NCBI GenBank assembly: GCA_903861115.1 | Contig: CAIOTD010000070.1 | Span: 1-50,288 of the forward strand | Source of the DNA: an uncultured Burkholderiales bacterium | GTDB lineage: Bacteria; Pseudomonadota; Gammaproteobacteria; Burkholderiales; Burkholderiaceae_C | Direction: 5' to 3' | Length of the DNA: 50,288 nt | The notes under the pieces: model-generated | Told to the model about the DNA's origin: nothing | Seen by the model: the letters and a program-made list of their open reading frames with translations, nothing else | The model's database searches: none | Part shown: positions 9,065 through 17,804 of the stretch, piece by piece | Numbering within the stretch: position 1 is the stretch's first letter | Layout: every line of letters starts with the position of its first letter | Made by a program: the position numbers and the translations under genes

Positions 9065-10543
9065 ATGAAACGCATTCATTGGCCTGCTTCAAACCACTTG
9101 TTCAGTCGACGTGAGTGGTTGAGGGGCTCGACCCTTTTGTTGAGCTTGGGGCTTCAAGAACTGGCTTGGGGGGCCAGTGTCTTGGCGGTGAGAATTTGGC
9201 CCGCCAGAGAATACACGCGAGTGACCATCGAGTCGGATGTTCCACTTCGCAGTCAACCTCTTTTGATCTCAGATCCCCCACGCATAGCGATTGACATCGA
9301 TGGCACCGAGTTGAACGCAGCCTTGAAAGACTTGGTCAGTCAAGTCAAGGGGGACGACCCCTTCATCAGTGGCGTCAGGGTGGGGCAATATGGCCCGGGC
9401 GTGGTGAGGTTGGTGTTTGACCTGAGGCAAATGGTGAGGCCACAACTCTTTAATTTGGCACCTGTTTTGGCCGCCCGCATGGACCAAGCGCGTTACAACC
9501 ATCGTTTGGTGATGGATCTGTACCCGACGAAGGCCTTGGACCCCCTTGAGGCTTTGATTGCACAACATGTGAAACCGAGCCCGGACAGCGAGTCTGTCGC
9601 GCTCAAAGCACTCAGCTCGGCCCCACCCAGCCAACGCCCGTTTGACGCGCCATCCAAAGGGGCGGAGGATGTCTTGTCTACATGGATAGAGGAGCAAAGC
9701 AAAAAACCCAGCTTGAGGCCTGCCCCCCAAGCGCCCATCGCGCCCAAGGAGACCCCCAAAGACGCGCCCATGCAAGCCCCCATGAGCGAAGGCACGGCAG
9801 AGCTGATCGATCGGTGGATTGTGGTGGCCATCGATCCGGGGCATGGGGGCGAGGATCCAGGTGCCATTGGGCGCCAAGGCACAAAGGAAAAAGATGTGGT
9901 GTTGCAAATCGCCATGAAATTAAAGGCCTTGATCAACTCGAGCGTGATCAAGGGCCGTCATGGGGATTTGGCCATGAGAGCTTTTCTAACAAGGGATGCC
10001 GACTATTTTGTCCCTTTGCATGAGCGCGTAAAAAAAGCGCAAAGAGTTCAGGCCGATTTGTTTGTCAGTTTGCATGCCGATGCCTACATCACACCCGATG
10101 CCAAGGGTGCAAGTGTTTTTGCTTTGAGTCAAAGTGGCGCCTCAAGTGCAGCCGCCAGGTGGATGGCAAACCAGGAAAACAAGGCTGACTTGGTGGGTGG
10201 CATCAACTTAAAGGACAAAGATGCGCTTGTCCAAAAAACTTTGTTGGACATGAGCACGGACGCACAAATCAACTTCAGCTTGAAGTTGGGCTCGGAGTTT
10301 TTGGGGCAAATCAAGCGAGTCGGATCCCTTCACAAAGCATCCGTTGAGCAAGCGGGCTTTGCCGTTTTGAAGGCCCCTGATATTCCCAGTCTCTTGGTAG
10401 AAACTGCGTTCATCAGCAACCCTCAGGAGGAGGCGATGCTGGTCAAAGATAGCTTTCAAAACGACATGGCGGGCGCCATTGGTGCAGCCATTGTGAAGTA
10501 CTTCACCCGCACGCCTCCAAGCATCCGTAGCCGCACACTTTGA
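9065..10543 (+). CDS. amiC: Periplasmic N-acetylmuramoyl-L-alanine amidase, AmiC type
   Basis: Zinc amidase that cleaves the peptide from murein during daughter-cell separation. The N-terminus carries SRREWLRG followed by a hydrophobic stretch ending at about residue 37, a Tat-type signal like that of E. coli AmiC. An AMIN septal-targeting domain follows (about 40-135), then a Pro/Ala-rich linker (about 190-250), then the Amidase_3 domain with zinc ligands in AIDPGHGGEDPG, the Glu of KEKDVV and SLHADA, and the catalytic Glu in LLVETAFISNP. 492 residues. It lies directly after tsaE, an order conserved in proteobacteria, where mutL and miaA normally follow. Here a cassette on the other strand intervenes. 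Confidence 0.92.
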   Translation: MKRIHWPASNHLFSRREWLRGSTLLLSLGLQELAWGASVLAVRIWPAREYTRVTIESDVPLRSQPLLISDPPRIAIDIDGTELNAALKDLVSQVKGDDPFISGVRVGQYGPGVVRLVFDLRQMVRPQLFNLAPVLAARMDQARYNHRLVMDLYPTKALDPLEALIAQHVKPSPDSESVALKALSSAPPSQRPFDAPSKGAEDVLSTWIEEQSKKPSLRPAPQAPIAPKETPKDAPMQAPMSEGTAELIDRWIVVAIDPGHGGEDPGAIGRQGTKEKDVVLQIAMKLKALINSSVIKGRHGDLAMRAFLTRDADYFVPLHERVKKAQRVQADLFVSLHADAYITPDAKGASVFALSQSGASSAAARWMANQENKADLVGGINLKDKDALVQKTLLDMSTDAQINFSLKLGSEFLGQIKRVGSLHKASVEQAGFAVLKAPDIPSLLVETAFISNPQEEAMLVKDSFQNDMAGAIGAAIVKYFTRTPPSIRSRTL

Positions 10544-10571
10544 GGTAAAACAATCGATGCGAGCGCGCCAG

Positions 10572-11153
10572 TTAAATGGGGTAGATCAGTGAATTTAAAA
10601 TCATTTCTGAGTCGTAAATGCAATGCCTGGAGGCGATTTTTAAACCTTCAGGCGTTTGCACCCAATGGTCCATGTACTGCCCTACATTGAAGACCTCCGA
10701 GCTTTGACCTGGCTTGGTCCTGAAGACGCAGTAGTTGGTGGTGCTCACAAAAAAAGTCGATGGCTTCAAGCTCAATTGAAGCATTTGACCGAGCTCAGGC
10801 GCATCTTGTGCGCCCAGTACCAAGGTTTGACCGATCACGTGTCGCGTGTAGTAAGGAGCGTGAAAGATGGTTTGCGTGATGCCGTAAATGCGGTCTTTCA
10901 TCATGCCTTGGCTCTCCAAGTCCACAATGCAAAGGGGCAATCCACGGGCGTGGTTTTCTCTGGCTTGAATTTTGTAGCGAGCGTTCTCGATGAAAAAATT
11001 GGGCCACGCATTGAAGTGGCCGTCGTTGAGCGTTTGAGCGTATCTGGCATTGGTGTGATTGATCTCAAACTGCAAATCCACCAAAGTCGCTTTGGCCACA
11101 ATGGGCTTGATCTGCTCGAGGCTAAAGCGAGGGGTCGTTGTTGGTAAATTCAT
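10572..11153 (-). CDS. Aromatic-ring-hydroxylating dioxygenase, beta (small) subunit
   Basis: Structural subunit of a Rieske non-heme-iron oxygenase, with the SnoaL/NTF2-like fold of the ring-hydroxylating beta family. The 193 residues contain NARYAQTLNDGHFNAWPNFF and YKIQARENHARGLP near the N-terminus, and a conserved C-terminal stretch around ASRHCIYDSEMI. There are no metal motifs, as expected. Its ATG overlaps the stop of the alpha-subunit gene by 4 bp, so expression is coupled and a 1:1 alpha-beta complex is expected. It is convergent with the amidase gene. The aromatic substrate cannot be deduced. Confidence 0.87.
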   Translation of the reverse strand: MNLPTTTPRFSLEQIKPIVAKATLVDLQFEINHTNARYAQTLNDGHFNAWPNFFIENARYKIQARENHARGLPLCIVDLESQGMMKDRIYGITQTIFHAPYYTRHVIGQTLVLGAQDAPELGQMLQLSLKPSTFFVSTTNYCVFRTKPGQSSEVFNVGQYMDHWVQTPEGLKIASRHCIYDSEMILNSLIYPI

Positions 11154-12505
11154 AGATCCATCACCTCTCTCCAGTAGCGGTACATGCCTCGAATGAGGGT
11201 CTCGGTGACCATGTGCTCTGTGCTGTGAACGTCGACGCCGTCCAACTCACAAAGTGTTTGGCCCTCCTGTTGTCCATCGCTGTTGAATTGCTTAAAACCG
11301 CTTTGGCTGAATTCGATCACTTCACCATCGTCGGCGCTGACATACCCAGCAGGGCCAAAGAGGTTGGACTGTCGCAGTCGCCTTTGGGTCATCTCTGGCG
11401 TATCGTCTTGAAAGCCAAAGTGAGTCCAGACAAAATCAAAGGTGCCCTGTCCGTTTGGGATGATTTGTCGGGTGGACAAGGAGTTGACTTGCTGCTGGAT
11501 GATCAGGCTTGGAAACAAGGTGATCATGGTGACGCTGGGGGTGATGGTTTGACCAGGATGGCTGGGGTCTTCAACGCTCCACCAAGGCTCACTCACGATG
11601 TCTAGGAGACGGTCGTCGTGCAGTTTCATGTTGGCTTTAAAACTTGTGACCCCTTGGGTGACTTGCCCTTGGCCGCCTTCATTGCGCCTAGAAAGCATCA
11701 CTGCATGGCGTCCTTTTTCATCCAAGACCATGCGACTGGTTTGATCTGCTCTCCAAAGTCCAAAGGTCACAAACCAGGTGTGCAAGAGTCCAGGGTGATA
11801 AGGATCTTTGATGTTTTCCATCATCAGTTTCCAGTTGCCGGGAATTCTTTGGCGGTTGTAGCCAAGCAGGGTCAATTCGCGCCCTTTAAAGATGCGATCC
11901 ACCCAGGGCAGGATGTTGACGCCGAGATAGTTTTTCAAGTCCTGTGTGGTGTGATCAAAGCTTGCAAAAATGAGACCATGCAGAACTTCTACTTTCAGTT
12001 GGTTCAGGCCATGTGCTTTGAGATCAAAATCGGCAGGCATGCCGCCTTGAACGTGTTCGTCTTTCTTTACACCCTCTTTAAAGGGCAGTCCGCCAAGGTC
12101 ACCATTGAGCTTGTAAGCCCATTGATGGTAAGGACAAACAAAGCTGCGCTTGTTGCCGTGGGACTCTTGAACAAACCTCACGCCTCGGTGGGCACATCTG
12201 TTTTCTACGACACGGATGCCGTGGTCGCTGTCTTTGTGATTTGGGTGAATGTGGTCTCTGACCACAATGACTTCGCGTTCGCCAATTTGGGTTTTTTTAA
12301 AGTCCCCCAACTTGGGTATTTCAGCCAGCAAGCCGACATAGCTCCAATGTGCGCCATAGAAAATTTTGTTCAGTTCTTGGGCGTGAATGGCTGGATCTGT
12401 GTAGACCCAAAATGGAATGCGACTGGTTTGTTCTCCTGGCCAGTTTGCCCGCCCATGGGGGTGTTGTGAGTGCTCAAGGTGTTTGGATTCACTTGCTGCG
12501 TTCAT
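11150..12505 (-). CDS. Aromatic-ring-hydroxylating dioxygenase, alpha (large) subunit
   Basis: Catalytic subunit of a Rieske oxygenase. The N-terminal Rieske [2Fe-2S] motif is CAHRGVRF followed by CPYHQW. The catalytic domain has the mononuclear iron site in NIKDPYHPGLLH. The C-terminal pattern GFQDDTPEMTQRRLRQ and GPAGYVSADDGE recalls the salicylate 5-hydroxylase / anthranilate dioxygenase (NagG/AndAc) group. That is a resemblance from memory, not a search result. The 451 residues look intact. No ferredoxin or reductase gene is adjacent, so electron partners must be elsewhere. It lies 22 bp after dedA and overlaps the beta-subunit gene by 4 bp. No good ribosome-binding site is seen before the ATG. 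Confidence 0.9.
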   Translation of the reverse strand: MNAASESKHLEHSQHPHGRANWPGEQTSRIPFWVYTDPAIHAQELNKIFYGAHWSYVGLLAEIPKLGDFKKTQIGEREVIVVRDHIHPNHKDSDHGIRVVENRCAHRGVRFVQESHGNKRSFVCPYHQWAYKLNGDLGGLPFKEGVKKDEHVQGGMPADFDLKAHGLNQLKVEVLHGLIFASFDHTTQDLKNYLGVNILPWVDRIFKGRELTLLGYNRQRIPGNWKLMMENIKDPYHPGLLHTWFVTFGLWRADQTSRMVLDEKGRHAVMLSRRNEGGQGQVTQGVTSFKANMKLHDDRLLDIVSEPWWSVEDPSHPGQTITPSVTMITLFPSLIIQQQVNSLSTRQIIPNGQGTFDFVWTHFGFQDDTPEMTQRRLRQSNLFGPAGYVSADDGEVIEFSQSGFKQFNSDGQQEGQTLCELDGVDVHSTEHMVTETLIRGMYRYWREVMDL

Positions 12506-12527
12506 GATGGATGGGGCACTAAAAAAA

Positions 12528-13196
12528 TCAATGGAGGGAGGTTTTTTTCTGCGTCTGGGATTTCAAGGTCCCCCAGATGGCCAACAGGCCAGGAACGATT
12601 ATGAGGGCCAAAACCAAAGCTTGTACATGGGACTTCACCCAAGGGATTTCTCCAAGTGTGTACCCCAACAGGCCCACCCCCACCACCCAAATCAAAGCGC
12701 CCAGGGCATTGAAGGACGTGAAGGTGAGTCGATTCATTTTTGAAATGCCAGCCACAAAGGGCGCAAAGGTGCGGATAAAAGGCATGAAACGCGCCAAAAT
12801 AATGGCCAAAGCCCCCCATTGGGCAAAAAACACTTCGCTCCTTGCAAGCCCCTCTTGTTTGATCCATTTTGAGAAAGGGGGACGCAGCAAATGCTTGCCA
12901 AAATGTCGTCCAATGGTGTAATTGACTTGGTCTCCAAGAATCGCAGCGCTCAGGCAGACCCATAGCGACAAGGTTGGTGACAGCAATTCAGCGCTGCAAA
13001 GTGCGCCAATCATAAAGAGGAGAGAGTCTCCAGGCAAAAAAGGCATGAAAACCAAGCCTGTTTCTATGAAGATGATTAAAAAGAACAGTCCATAGGTCAA
13101 GTCTGCATTGGTTTGAACCCAAGATTGAAGCACTTGGTCAACGTGAAAGATGAGATCTAAATAGTTACTAATGATGTCCATGTTGACATTATCCAT
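12528..13196 (-). CDS. DedA family inner-membrane protein
   Basis: DedA/VTT-domain membrane protein; family members act as undecaprenyl-phosphate or lipid transporters and affect envelope stress and proton-motive force. The 222 residues have several hydrophobic segments and the family landmarks FIETGLVFMPFLPGDSLLF, GDQVNYTIGRHFG and the conserved RFMPFIRTFAPFVAG. The Met at residue 6 is an alternative start. Its start lies 40 bp from that of mutL on the opposite strand, and it is first in the minus-strand group with the dioxygenase genes. Any link between the two functions is unknown. Confidence 0.9.
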   Translation of the reverse strand: MDNVNMDIISNYLDLIFHVDQVLQSWVQTNADLTYGLFFLIIFIETGLVFMPFLPGDSLLFMIGALCSAELLSPTLSLWVCLSAAILGDQVNYTIGRHFGKHLLRPPFSKWIKQEGLARSEVFFAQWGALAIILARFMPFIRTFAPFVAGISKMNRLTFTSFNALGALIWVVGVGLLGYTLGEIPWVKSHVQALVLALIIVPGLLAIWGTLKSQTQKKTSLH

Positions 13197-13224
13197 TGAT
13201 TTCGAAGGCGTGCTTGATCTGTCC

Positions 13225-13230
13225 TAAAAT
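13225..13230 (+). promoter_or_regulatory. Candidate -10 box six bases before the mutL start
   Basis: TAAAAT, then six bases, then the GTG start of mutL. If used, transcription would begin at or beside the start codon and give a leaderless message. No Shine-Dalgarno sequence is present and no good -35 was found (best TTCGAA at 18 bp spacing), so support is moderate to weak. Confidence 0.35.
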
Positions 13231-13236
13231 GCCTGT

Positions 13237-15213
13237 GTGAACAATCCATCCGTTTCCCCCGTCTCGCCCTTTGCCAAGCGCCCAATCGCTCAATTGGCAC
13301 AAGAGTTGATCAGTCAAATCGCTGCAGGCGAGGTCATCGAGCGACCTGCTTCTGTCGTGCGAGAGTTGGTTGACAACGCCCTGGATGCGCAATCGACGGG
13401 AATCACGGTTCGCTTGCAAGCGGGTGGTGTGCGCTTGATCAGCGTGGAGGACGATGGGCTTGGGATTTCCAAAGAGGAGTTGTCCTTGGCCTTGAAGCGC
13501 CACGCGACCAGCAAAATCAGCAACTTGGATGACTTGGAGTGCGTTGCTTCAATGGGCTTTAGGGGGGAAGCATTGGCGGCCATCGCCTCGATCTCTGAGC
13601 TCACCCTTTCATCGCGGCCTGCCGAGCAAGCGCAGGCCATGTCTTTGCAAGCTCGATCAGGAGAGTTGAGCGTTGTGGCCAGAGGATTGGGGACAAGCGT
13701 TGAGGTCCGAGAGCTTTTTTTCAGCACGCCCGCCAGAAGAAAATTTCTTAAAACCGATGCGACTGAATTGGCCCATTGTGTCGAGGCGATCAGAAGACAT
13801 GCCTTGGTGCGGCCTTTGGTCTCTTTTTCAATTTACTCAGAGGGCAAGCTCATTGAGCAGTGGCGTGCTGCTCAAGAGCATGATGGGGCCTTTGACAAAA
13901 GAGTGGCCGATGTTTTGGGCACAGAATTTTTGGACAACTCCGTGGCCATTGATCACACGGAGAACGCGATCCGAGTCTATGGCCGCGTGGGCTTGCCCGC
14001 GGCAGCGAGAGGCCGAGCAGATCAACAGTTCTCCTATGTCAATCAACGGTTTGTGAAAGACAAAGTGATCAGCCATGCGGTGAGGGTGGCCTACCAAGAC
14101 GTCCTCCATGGTCAAAAGCAGCCGGTCTATGTGTTGTTCATTGAGATAGACCCTAAGCGAGTCGATGTGAATGTGCATCCGACGAAAATTGAGATTCGTT
14201 TTCGGGACTCAAGAGACATTCATCAATTGGTCTTGCATGCCATTGGGCGAGCGCTGGCTGCACCAAGAGTGGGTTTGCCGCTTGAGGCCTCTTCGCTCAT
14301 TGATGTTCAACCGTCCCCCAACCCAAGTGCTTTGAGCGCCGAGCATTCAAGCATGGCGGCGCTTGGCCCAGGGGCGAGAGGGTTTGTGTCCCAGCCCAAA
14401 GCTTGGGGTCCTCCTGCACAGCGTTGGCAGCAATCCAAGATCGACTTGGCCGCCCATCAGTTCTCACAAGTTGAGCGCCTGTGGGCGCCGTCCGCTCGCC
14501 CTGAGGATGAAGTGGCACATCAAGTCGCGCAGCCCGCCTTGATGGAGAAGCCCTTGCCGGACTCAGAGCTTGTTGGTGCGCAGGAATTTAAAGCGAGCAA
14601 GGATCCATGGGTCTCTAGCCCGGGGCAAGATTGGCCCTTGGGTCGAGCTTTGGCCCAATTGCACGGCGTTTACTTGTTGGCAGAAAACGCGCAAGGCTTG
14701 ATTTTGGTTGATATCCACGCCGCTCACGAAAGAATCGTGTACGAGCGTCTTAAAAATCAGCTTGATACGCAAACCATCAGCAGTCAATCCTTGCTGATTC
14801 CACAGAGTTTTTCTGCGACCGATCAAGAGATGGTGATTGCACAAGAAAATGCCGATACGTTAAAGACCCTGGGCTTTGATGTGTCGGCCTTGTCCACCAA
14901 AACGCTGGTGATCAGGGCTGTGCCAGCCCCCTTGGTGGATGGAGACTTGGTCGCCTTGGCTAGAAGTGTTTTGCATGAATTGACCTTGAACACGGGACAG
15001 TTCGTTGTGGAGCAAGCCCGCAATGAGCTTTTGGCGACCATGGCCTGTCATGGCGCAGTTCGGGCCAATCGACAATTGACTTTGCAAGAGATGAACGAGT
15101 TGTTGCGCCAAATGGAAGTGACTGAACGCTCGGATCAATGCAACCATGGTCGTCCGACTTGGCAGGCCTTGTCAATGAAGGCTTTGGATGCACTCTTTCT
15201 TAGAGGGCGGTGA
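13237..15213 (+). CDS. mutL: DNA mismatch repair protein MutL
   Basis: Mismatch repair mediator that couples MutS recognition to strand incision. The N-terminal GHKL ATPase has ELVDNALDAQ, EDDGLGI, RHATSKI and GFRGEAL. A variable Pro/Ala-rich linker follows (about 350-465), then the dimerisation domain. The C-terminus keeps the metal-binding endonuclease motif as DIHAAHERIVYE (family DQHA-x2-E-x4-E), plus ACHGAVRAN and CNHGRP, so this is the self-nicking MutL type that does not rely on MutH. The start is GTG 13237; a nearby ATG at 13229 runs into a stop after three codons. 658 residues; miaA follows 55 bp later. Confidence 0.95.
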   Translation: MNNPSVSPVSPFAKRPIAQLAQELISQIAAGEVIERPASVVRELVDNALDAQSTGITVRLQAGGVRLISVEDDGLGISKEELSLALKRHATSKISNLDDLECVASMGFRGEALAAIASISELTLSSRPAEQAQAMSLQARSGELSVVARGLGTSVEVRELFFSTPARRKFLKTDATELAHCVEAIRRHALVRPLVSFSIYSEGKLIEQWRAAQEHDGAFDKRVADVLGTEFLDNSVAIDHTENAIRVYGRVGLPAAARGRADQQFSYVNQRFVKDKVISHAVRVAYQDVLHGQKQPVYVLFIEIDPKRVDVNVHPTKIEIRFRDSRDIHQLVLHAIGRALAAPRVGLPLEASSLIDVQPSPNPSALSAEHSSMAALGPGARGFVSQPKAWGPPAQRWQQSKIDLAAHQFSQVERLWAPSARPEDEVAHQVAQPALMEKPLPDSELVGAQEFKASKDPWVSSPGQDWPLGRALAQLHGVYLLAENAQGLILVDIHAAHERIVYERLKNQLDTQTISSQSLLIPQSFSATDQEMVIAQENADTLKTLGFDVSALSTKTLVIRAVPAPLVDGDLVALARSVLHELTLNTGQFVVEQARNELLATMACHGAVRANRQLTLQEMNELLRQMEVTERSDQCNHGRPTWQALSMKALDALFLRGR

Positions 15214-15268
15214 TGTGGGTCATGTGTTGTAGGGACATGCGCGCCGTTGTTTCAACGCGAGGGCCACG

Positions 15269-16333
15269 ATGAGCAGCTTCGCCGCAGAACCGAGTGCTTG
15301 CAATTGGAACTTTTTGGCCCTGGTCGGACCCACGGCCAGTGGCAAAACCAATGCGGCCATGCGCCTGAGTGAGCGCTACAACATTGAGCTCATCAGCATG
15401 GACTCCGCCTTGGTGTATCAAGGCATGGACATTGGAACCGCAAAACCGAGTGCGCATGAGCTTCAAAGTGTGCCGCACCACCTGATTGATATTCGCCGGG
15501 CCCATGAGCCTTTTAGTGCGGCAGATTTTGCTGTGCAAGCCAAAGCCCTTGTGGCTGAAATTGGCAGTCGTGGTGCCATTCCCGTGGTCGTTGGCGGCAC
15601 ACTTTTGTATTTCAATGCGCTGGTGAAAGGCTTGGATGATTTGCCTGCTGCGAGTCAAGACATTCGGCAAACTATTTTGCTTGAAGCGCAAGCGTTGGGG
15701 TGGCCCAAGATGCACGAAAAACTCCATCGTGTTGACCCCACCACGGCCAAACGTTTGGCGCCGAAAGATTCCCAACGCATTGCCAGGGCGCTTGAAGTTT
15801 GGATGCTGACCGGTCAAAGCATATCTTCGTTTCAATCCAAATACTCAGAGCAAAAAAACGAATTGCACGATTCAAACCTGCTCACCTATCATGTGCTTTC
15901 CTTTGAACCCCGAGAGCGGGCTTGGTTGCATGCAAACATCGAGCGGCGCTTTGATCAAATGCTGAAGAATGGCTTTTTGAAGGAGTCCTTGTCTTTTTTC
16001 AAAGATCCTCAATTGAATGCCTCCATGCCTAGCATGCGCTGCGTGGGTTACAGACAAGCTTGGTTGTTTTGGCAAAGCATCGAGAGCATGAGAGGTGCTT
16101 TGCCAGATCCAAACGATTTGCAAGACTTGATCAAAACACCTCAGTACGAACTCTTCGTTCAAAGCAGTCTTGCTGCCACTCGGCAGTTGGCTAAGCGCCA
16201 GTTGACTTGGCTCAGGTCCATGAAAGATCGGCACGTGATTGAGTGCGATGCAAATGATTTTGAGCTTCAAGTGCAAACCCATCTTGATCAAGTCATTGAT
16301 CGACATGTGCTTTTCAAGCGCTTTGTGAAGTGA
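15269..16333 (+). CDS. miaA: tRNA dimethylallyltransferase MiaA
   Basis: Transfers a dimethylallyl group to N6 of A37 in tRNAs reading UNN codons. The 354 residues show the P-loop GPTASGKT near the N-terminus, DSALVYQGMDIGTAKP, HHLIDI, VVGGTLLYFNAL, RIARALEVWMLTG and the C-terminal AMPSMRCVGYRQ-like segment (here SMPSMRCVGYRQ). It is slightly longer than E. coli MiaA (316), with a Ser/Ala-rich leader before the P-loop. A GAGGG site precedes the ATG. It follows mutL on the same strand, the conserved order. hfq, the usual next gene in gammaproteobacteria, is not here. Confidence 0.95.
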   Translation: MSSFAAEPSACNWNFLALVGPTASGKTNAAMRLSERYNIELISMDSALVYQGMDIGTAKPSAHELQSVPHHLIDIRRAHEPFSAADFAVQAKALVAEIGSRGAIPVVVGGTLLYFNALVKGLDDLPAASQDIRQTILLEAQALGWPKMHEKLHRVDPTTAKRLAPKDSQRIARALEVWMLTGQSISSFQSKYSEQKNELHDSNLLTYHVLSFEPRERAWLHANIERRFDQMLKNGFLKESLSFFKDPQLNASMPSMRCVGYRQAWLFWQSIESMRGALPDPNDLQDLIKTPQYELFVQSSLAATRQLAKRQLTWLRSMKDRHVIECDANDFELQVQTHLDQVIDRHVLFKRFVK

Positions 16334-16369
16334 CGTGGTTCTGAGTTATTAAATCACCAAGGCCAAGAC

Positions 16370-16669
16370 ATGAACGAGTCCTTAGAGCTTGAGTTTTCTC
16401 AAATGCTTGAGCGCTATCAATCCCAAAAAATTCAAACGTTTGAATTCATCGCGTGGGCCAAAGCGTGGCTGCCAGTTTGTTTGGAGAATTGGCCACAAGA
16501 AAGCATCCCTTTACAAAAAAAATATGCGGATGTTTGGCTCGATTTGATGGATCGCTTGGAGAGCAGTGCCATGTTCACACAGGAGAGCTGTTCGTTTTCT
16601 CAAAACGAATTGCTGCTCTTGATGCATCAGTGGGTTAAAAAGGTCGGCAACTTGAGGGACTCCAACTAG
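16370..16669 (+). CDS. Small hypothetical protein downstream of miaA
   Basis: A 99-residue acidic, largely helical-looking protein with several Trp and Leu residues; no domain recognised. No signal peptide, membrane segment or metal motif. It starts at an ATG 36 bp after miaA with AAGGCCAAG upstream, so it is probably co-transcribed. It is convergent with the TauE/SafE gene 27 bp away. Codon use looks like the neighbours, which supports a real gene. Function unknown. Confidence 0.6.
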   Translation: MNESLELEFSQMLERYQSQKIQTFEFIAWAKAWLPVCLENWPQESIPLQKKYADVWLDLMDRLESSAMFTQESCSFSQNELLLLMHQWVKKVGNLRDSN

Positions 16670-16696
16670 GGCCCACCACGTTGCGACACCGTCTGA

Positions 16697-17512
16697 TTAC
16701 AGGGTACTTTTGTAAACCATGTAAATGGCCAGCAAATACAAAATACTTGCAAAGAAGCGTTTCAAACGTTTGACGGGCCATATTTGAGCCGTTCTTGCGC
16801 CATAAGGGGCCGTGAGCACACTCAAGCAGGCAATGACAATCAGGCCAGGCAGCCAAACGTAGCCAAATGAGTGGGGGGGCAAGTTGGGGGTGGACCATCC
16901 AGCAAACATATAGCCCAATGCGTTCGCTGTTGCAATGGGAAAGCCCAAGGCCGCGCTGGTGGCCACTGCATTCAAAATTGGAATGTTGCAAAACAACATG
17001 AATGGCACACTGATGAAGGCGCCACCTGCGCCGACCAAGCCAGAGATGAATCCGATCACAATGCCAGCAAAGAGTCCGCCCCATTTGGCAGGAAATTGAC
17101 GCGAGGCAGGGGGTTTTTTGTCCAAAAACATCTGCGTGGCAGAAAACGTGATGAAGATGGCAAAGATGATGCCAAGGTATGCGCCGTGCAAATAATTAAA
17201 AACTCCCAAGCTTGTGATGGCGCTTCCTATGAGCAGTCCGGGGGTCAATTGTTTGACCAATCCCCATTTGACGTTGCCCTTTGCATTGTGAGCGCGCACG
17301 CTTGAGATGGATGTAAAAACGATCGTGGACATGGATGTCGCAATGGCCATTTTGACGCACAAGTCAGTCGAGACGCCGTGTAGACTGATGAAAAAAGTCA
17401 AAAACGGCACCATCACCATGCCGCCCCCAATGCCCAAGAGTCCAGCTAAAAAACCTGTGACCAAACCAAGCGAAGCCAATGCCAACAGTTCGGGAAGTGG
17501 GATGTCCATCAT
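16697..17512 (-). CDS. TauE/SafE family membrane permease (putative anion/sulfite exporter)
   Basis: Inner-membrane protein of the TauE/SafE (DUF81) family, whose members export sulfite, sulfoacetate or related organic anions. The 271 residues have about eight hydrophobic segments and the duplicated family signature: GFLAGLLGIGGGMVMVP in the N-half and GFISGLVGAGGAFISVP in the C-half. The start may be the ATG at 17512 or the next codon. It is transcribed away from the 6S RNA. No sulfur-metabolism genes are adjacent, so the substrate is open. Confidence 0.87.
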   Translation of the reverse strand: MMDIPLPELLALASLGLVTGFLAGLLGIGGGMVMVPFLTFFISLHGVSTDLCVKMAIATSMSTIVFTSISSVRAHNAKGNVKWGLVKQLTPGLLIGSAITSLGVFNYLHGAYLGIIFAIFITFSATQMFLDKKPPASRQFPAKWGGLFAGIVIGFISGLVGAGGAFISVPFMLFCNIPILNAVATSAALGFPIATANALGYMFAGWSTPNLPPHSFGYVWLPGLIVIACLSVLTAPYGARTAQIWPVKRLKRFFASILYLLAIYMVYKSTL

Positions 17513-17626
17513 ATTTGAATGTGAGTAGGGGGCCGATAGATTTTATGGGGGCTGAAGGAGCGATGAGTTGGCCGTGAAGGCGTGAACCCCTCTAAAAAAA
17601 CAGCGAAATAAAATTGAAAAAAAGGT

Positions 17627-17798
17627 GTCTGCAAGGTCTTCTAGACCGTCATCCTGAACGTGGGGGTTCAGGTGGGCGAGGTCAAACCAACGTTGGGTTC
17701 ATCTGACGCGAGACGATCACGCTCATTGGTTGATGTTCCAAGCCCTGGCTCTAGGAGCATTGGTTCAAGGAAATATAAAGTCTAAAAGACCTGCAGAC
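17627..17798 (-). ncRNA. ssrS: 6S RNA (RNA polymerase regulator)
   Basis: A 172-nt element read on the minus strand. Its ends pair in a 19-bp closing stem with one bulge: GTCTGC-AGGTCTT-TTAGAC against GTCTAG-AAGACCT-T-GCAGAC. It encloses a large open region, the 6S architecture that mimics an open promoter. The 3' arm CACCTGAACC...GTTCAGGATGACGGTCT lines up with the E. coli 6S 3' arm CACCUUGAACC...GUUCAAGGGUUACAGCCU; the 5' arm has CCTTGAACC where E. coli has CCUGAGCC. ZapA lies nearby on the same strand, the neighbourhood 6S has in E. coli (zapA-ssrS). A TACAAT box sits just upstream. The fau/ygfA gene is not next door. Confidence 0.83.
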
Positions 17799-17804
17799 GA
17801 GATC

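Noticed and set aside
11618-12469. Plus-strand frame of about 280 codons
   Set aside because: Lies antisense to the Rieske alpha subunit, whose metal motifs are intact; a shadow.
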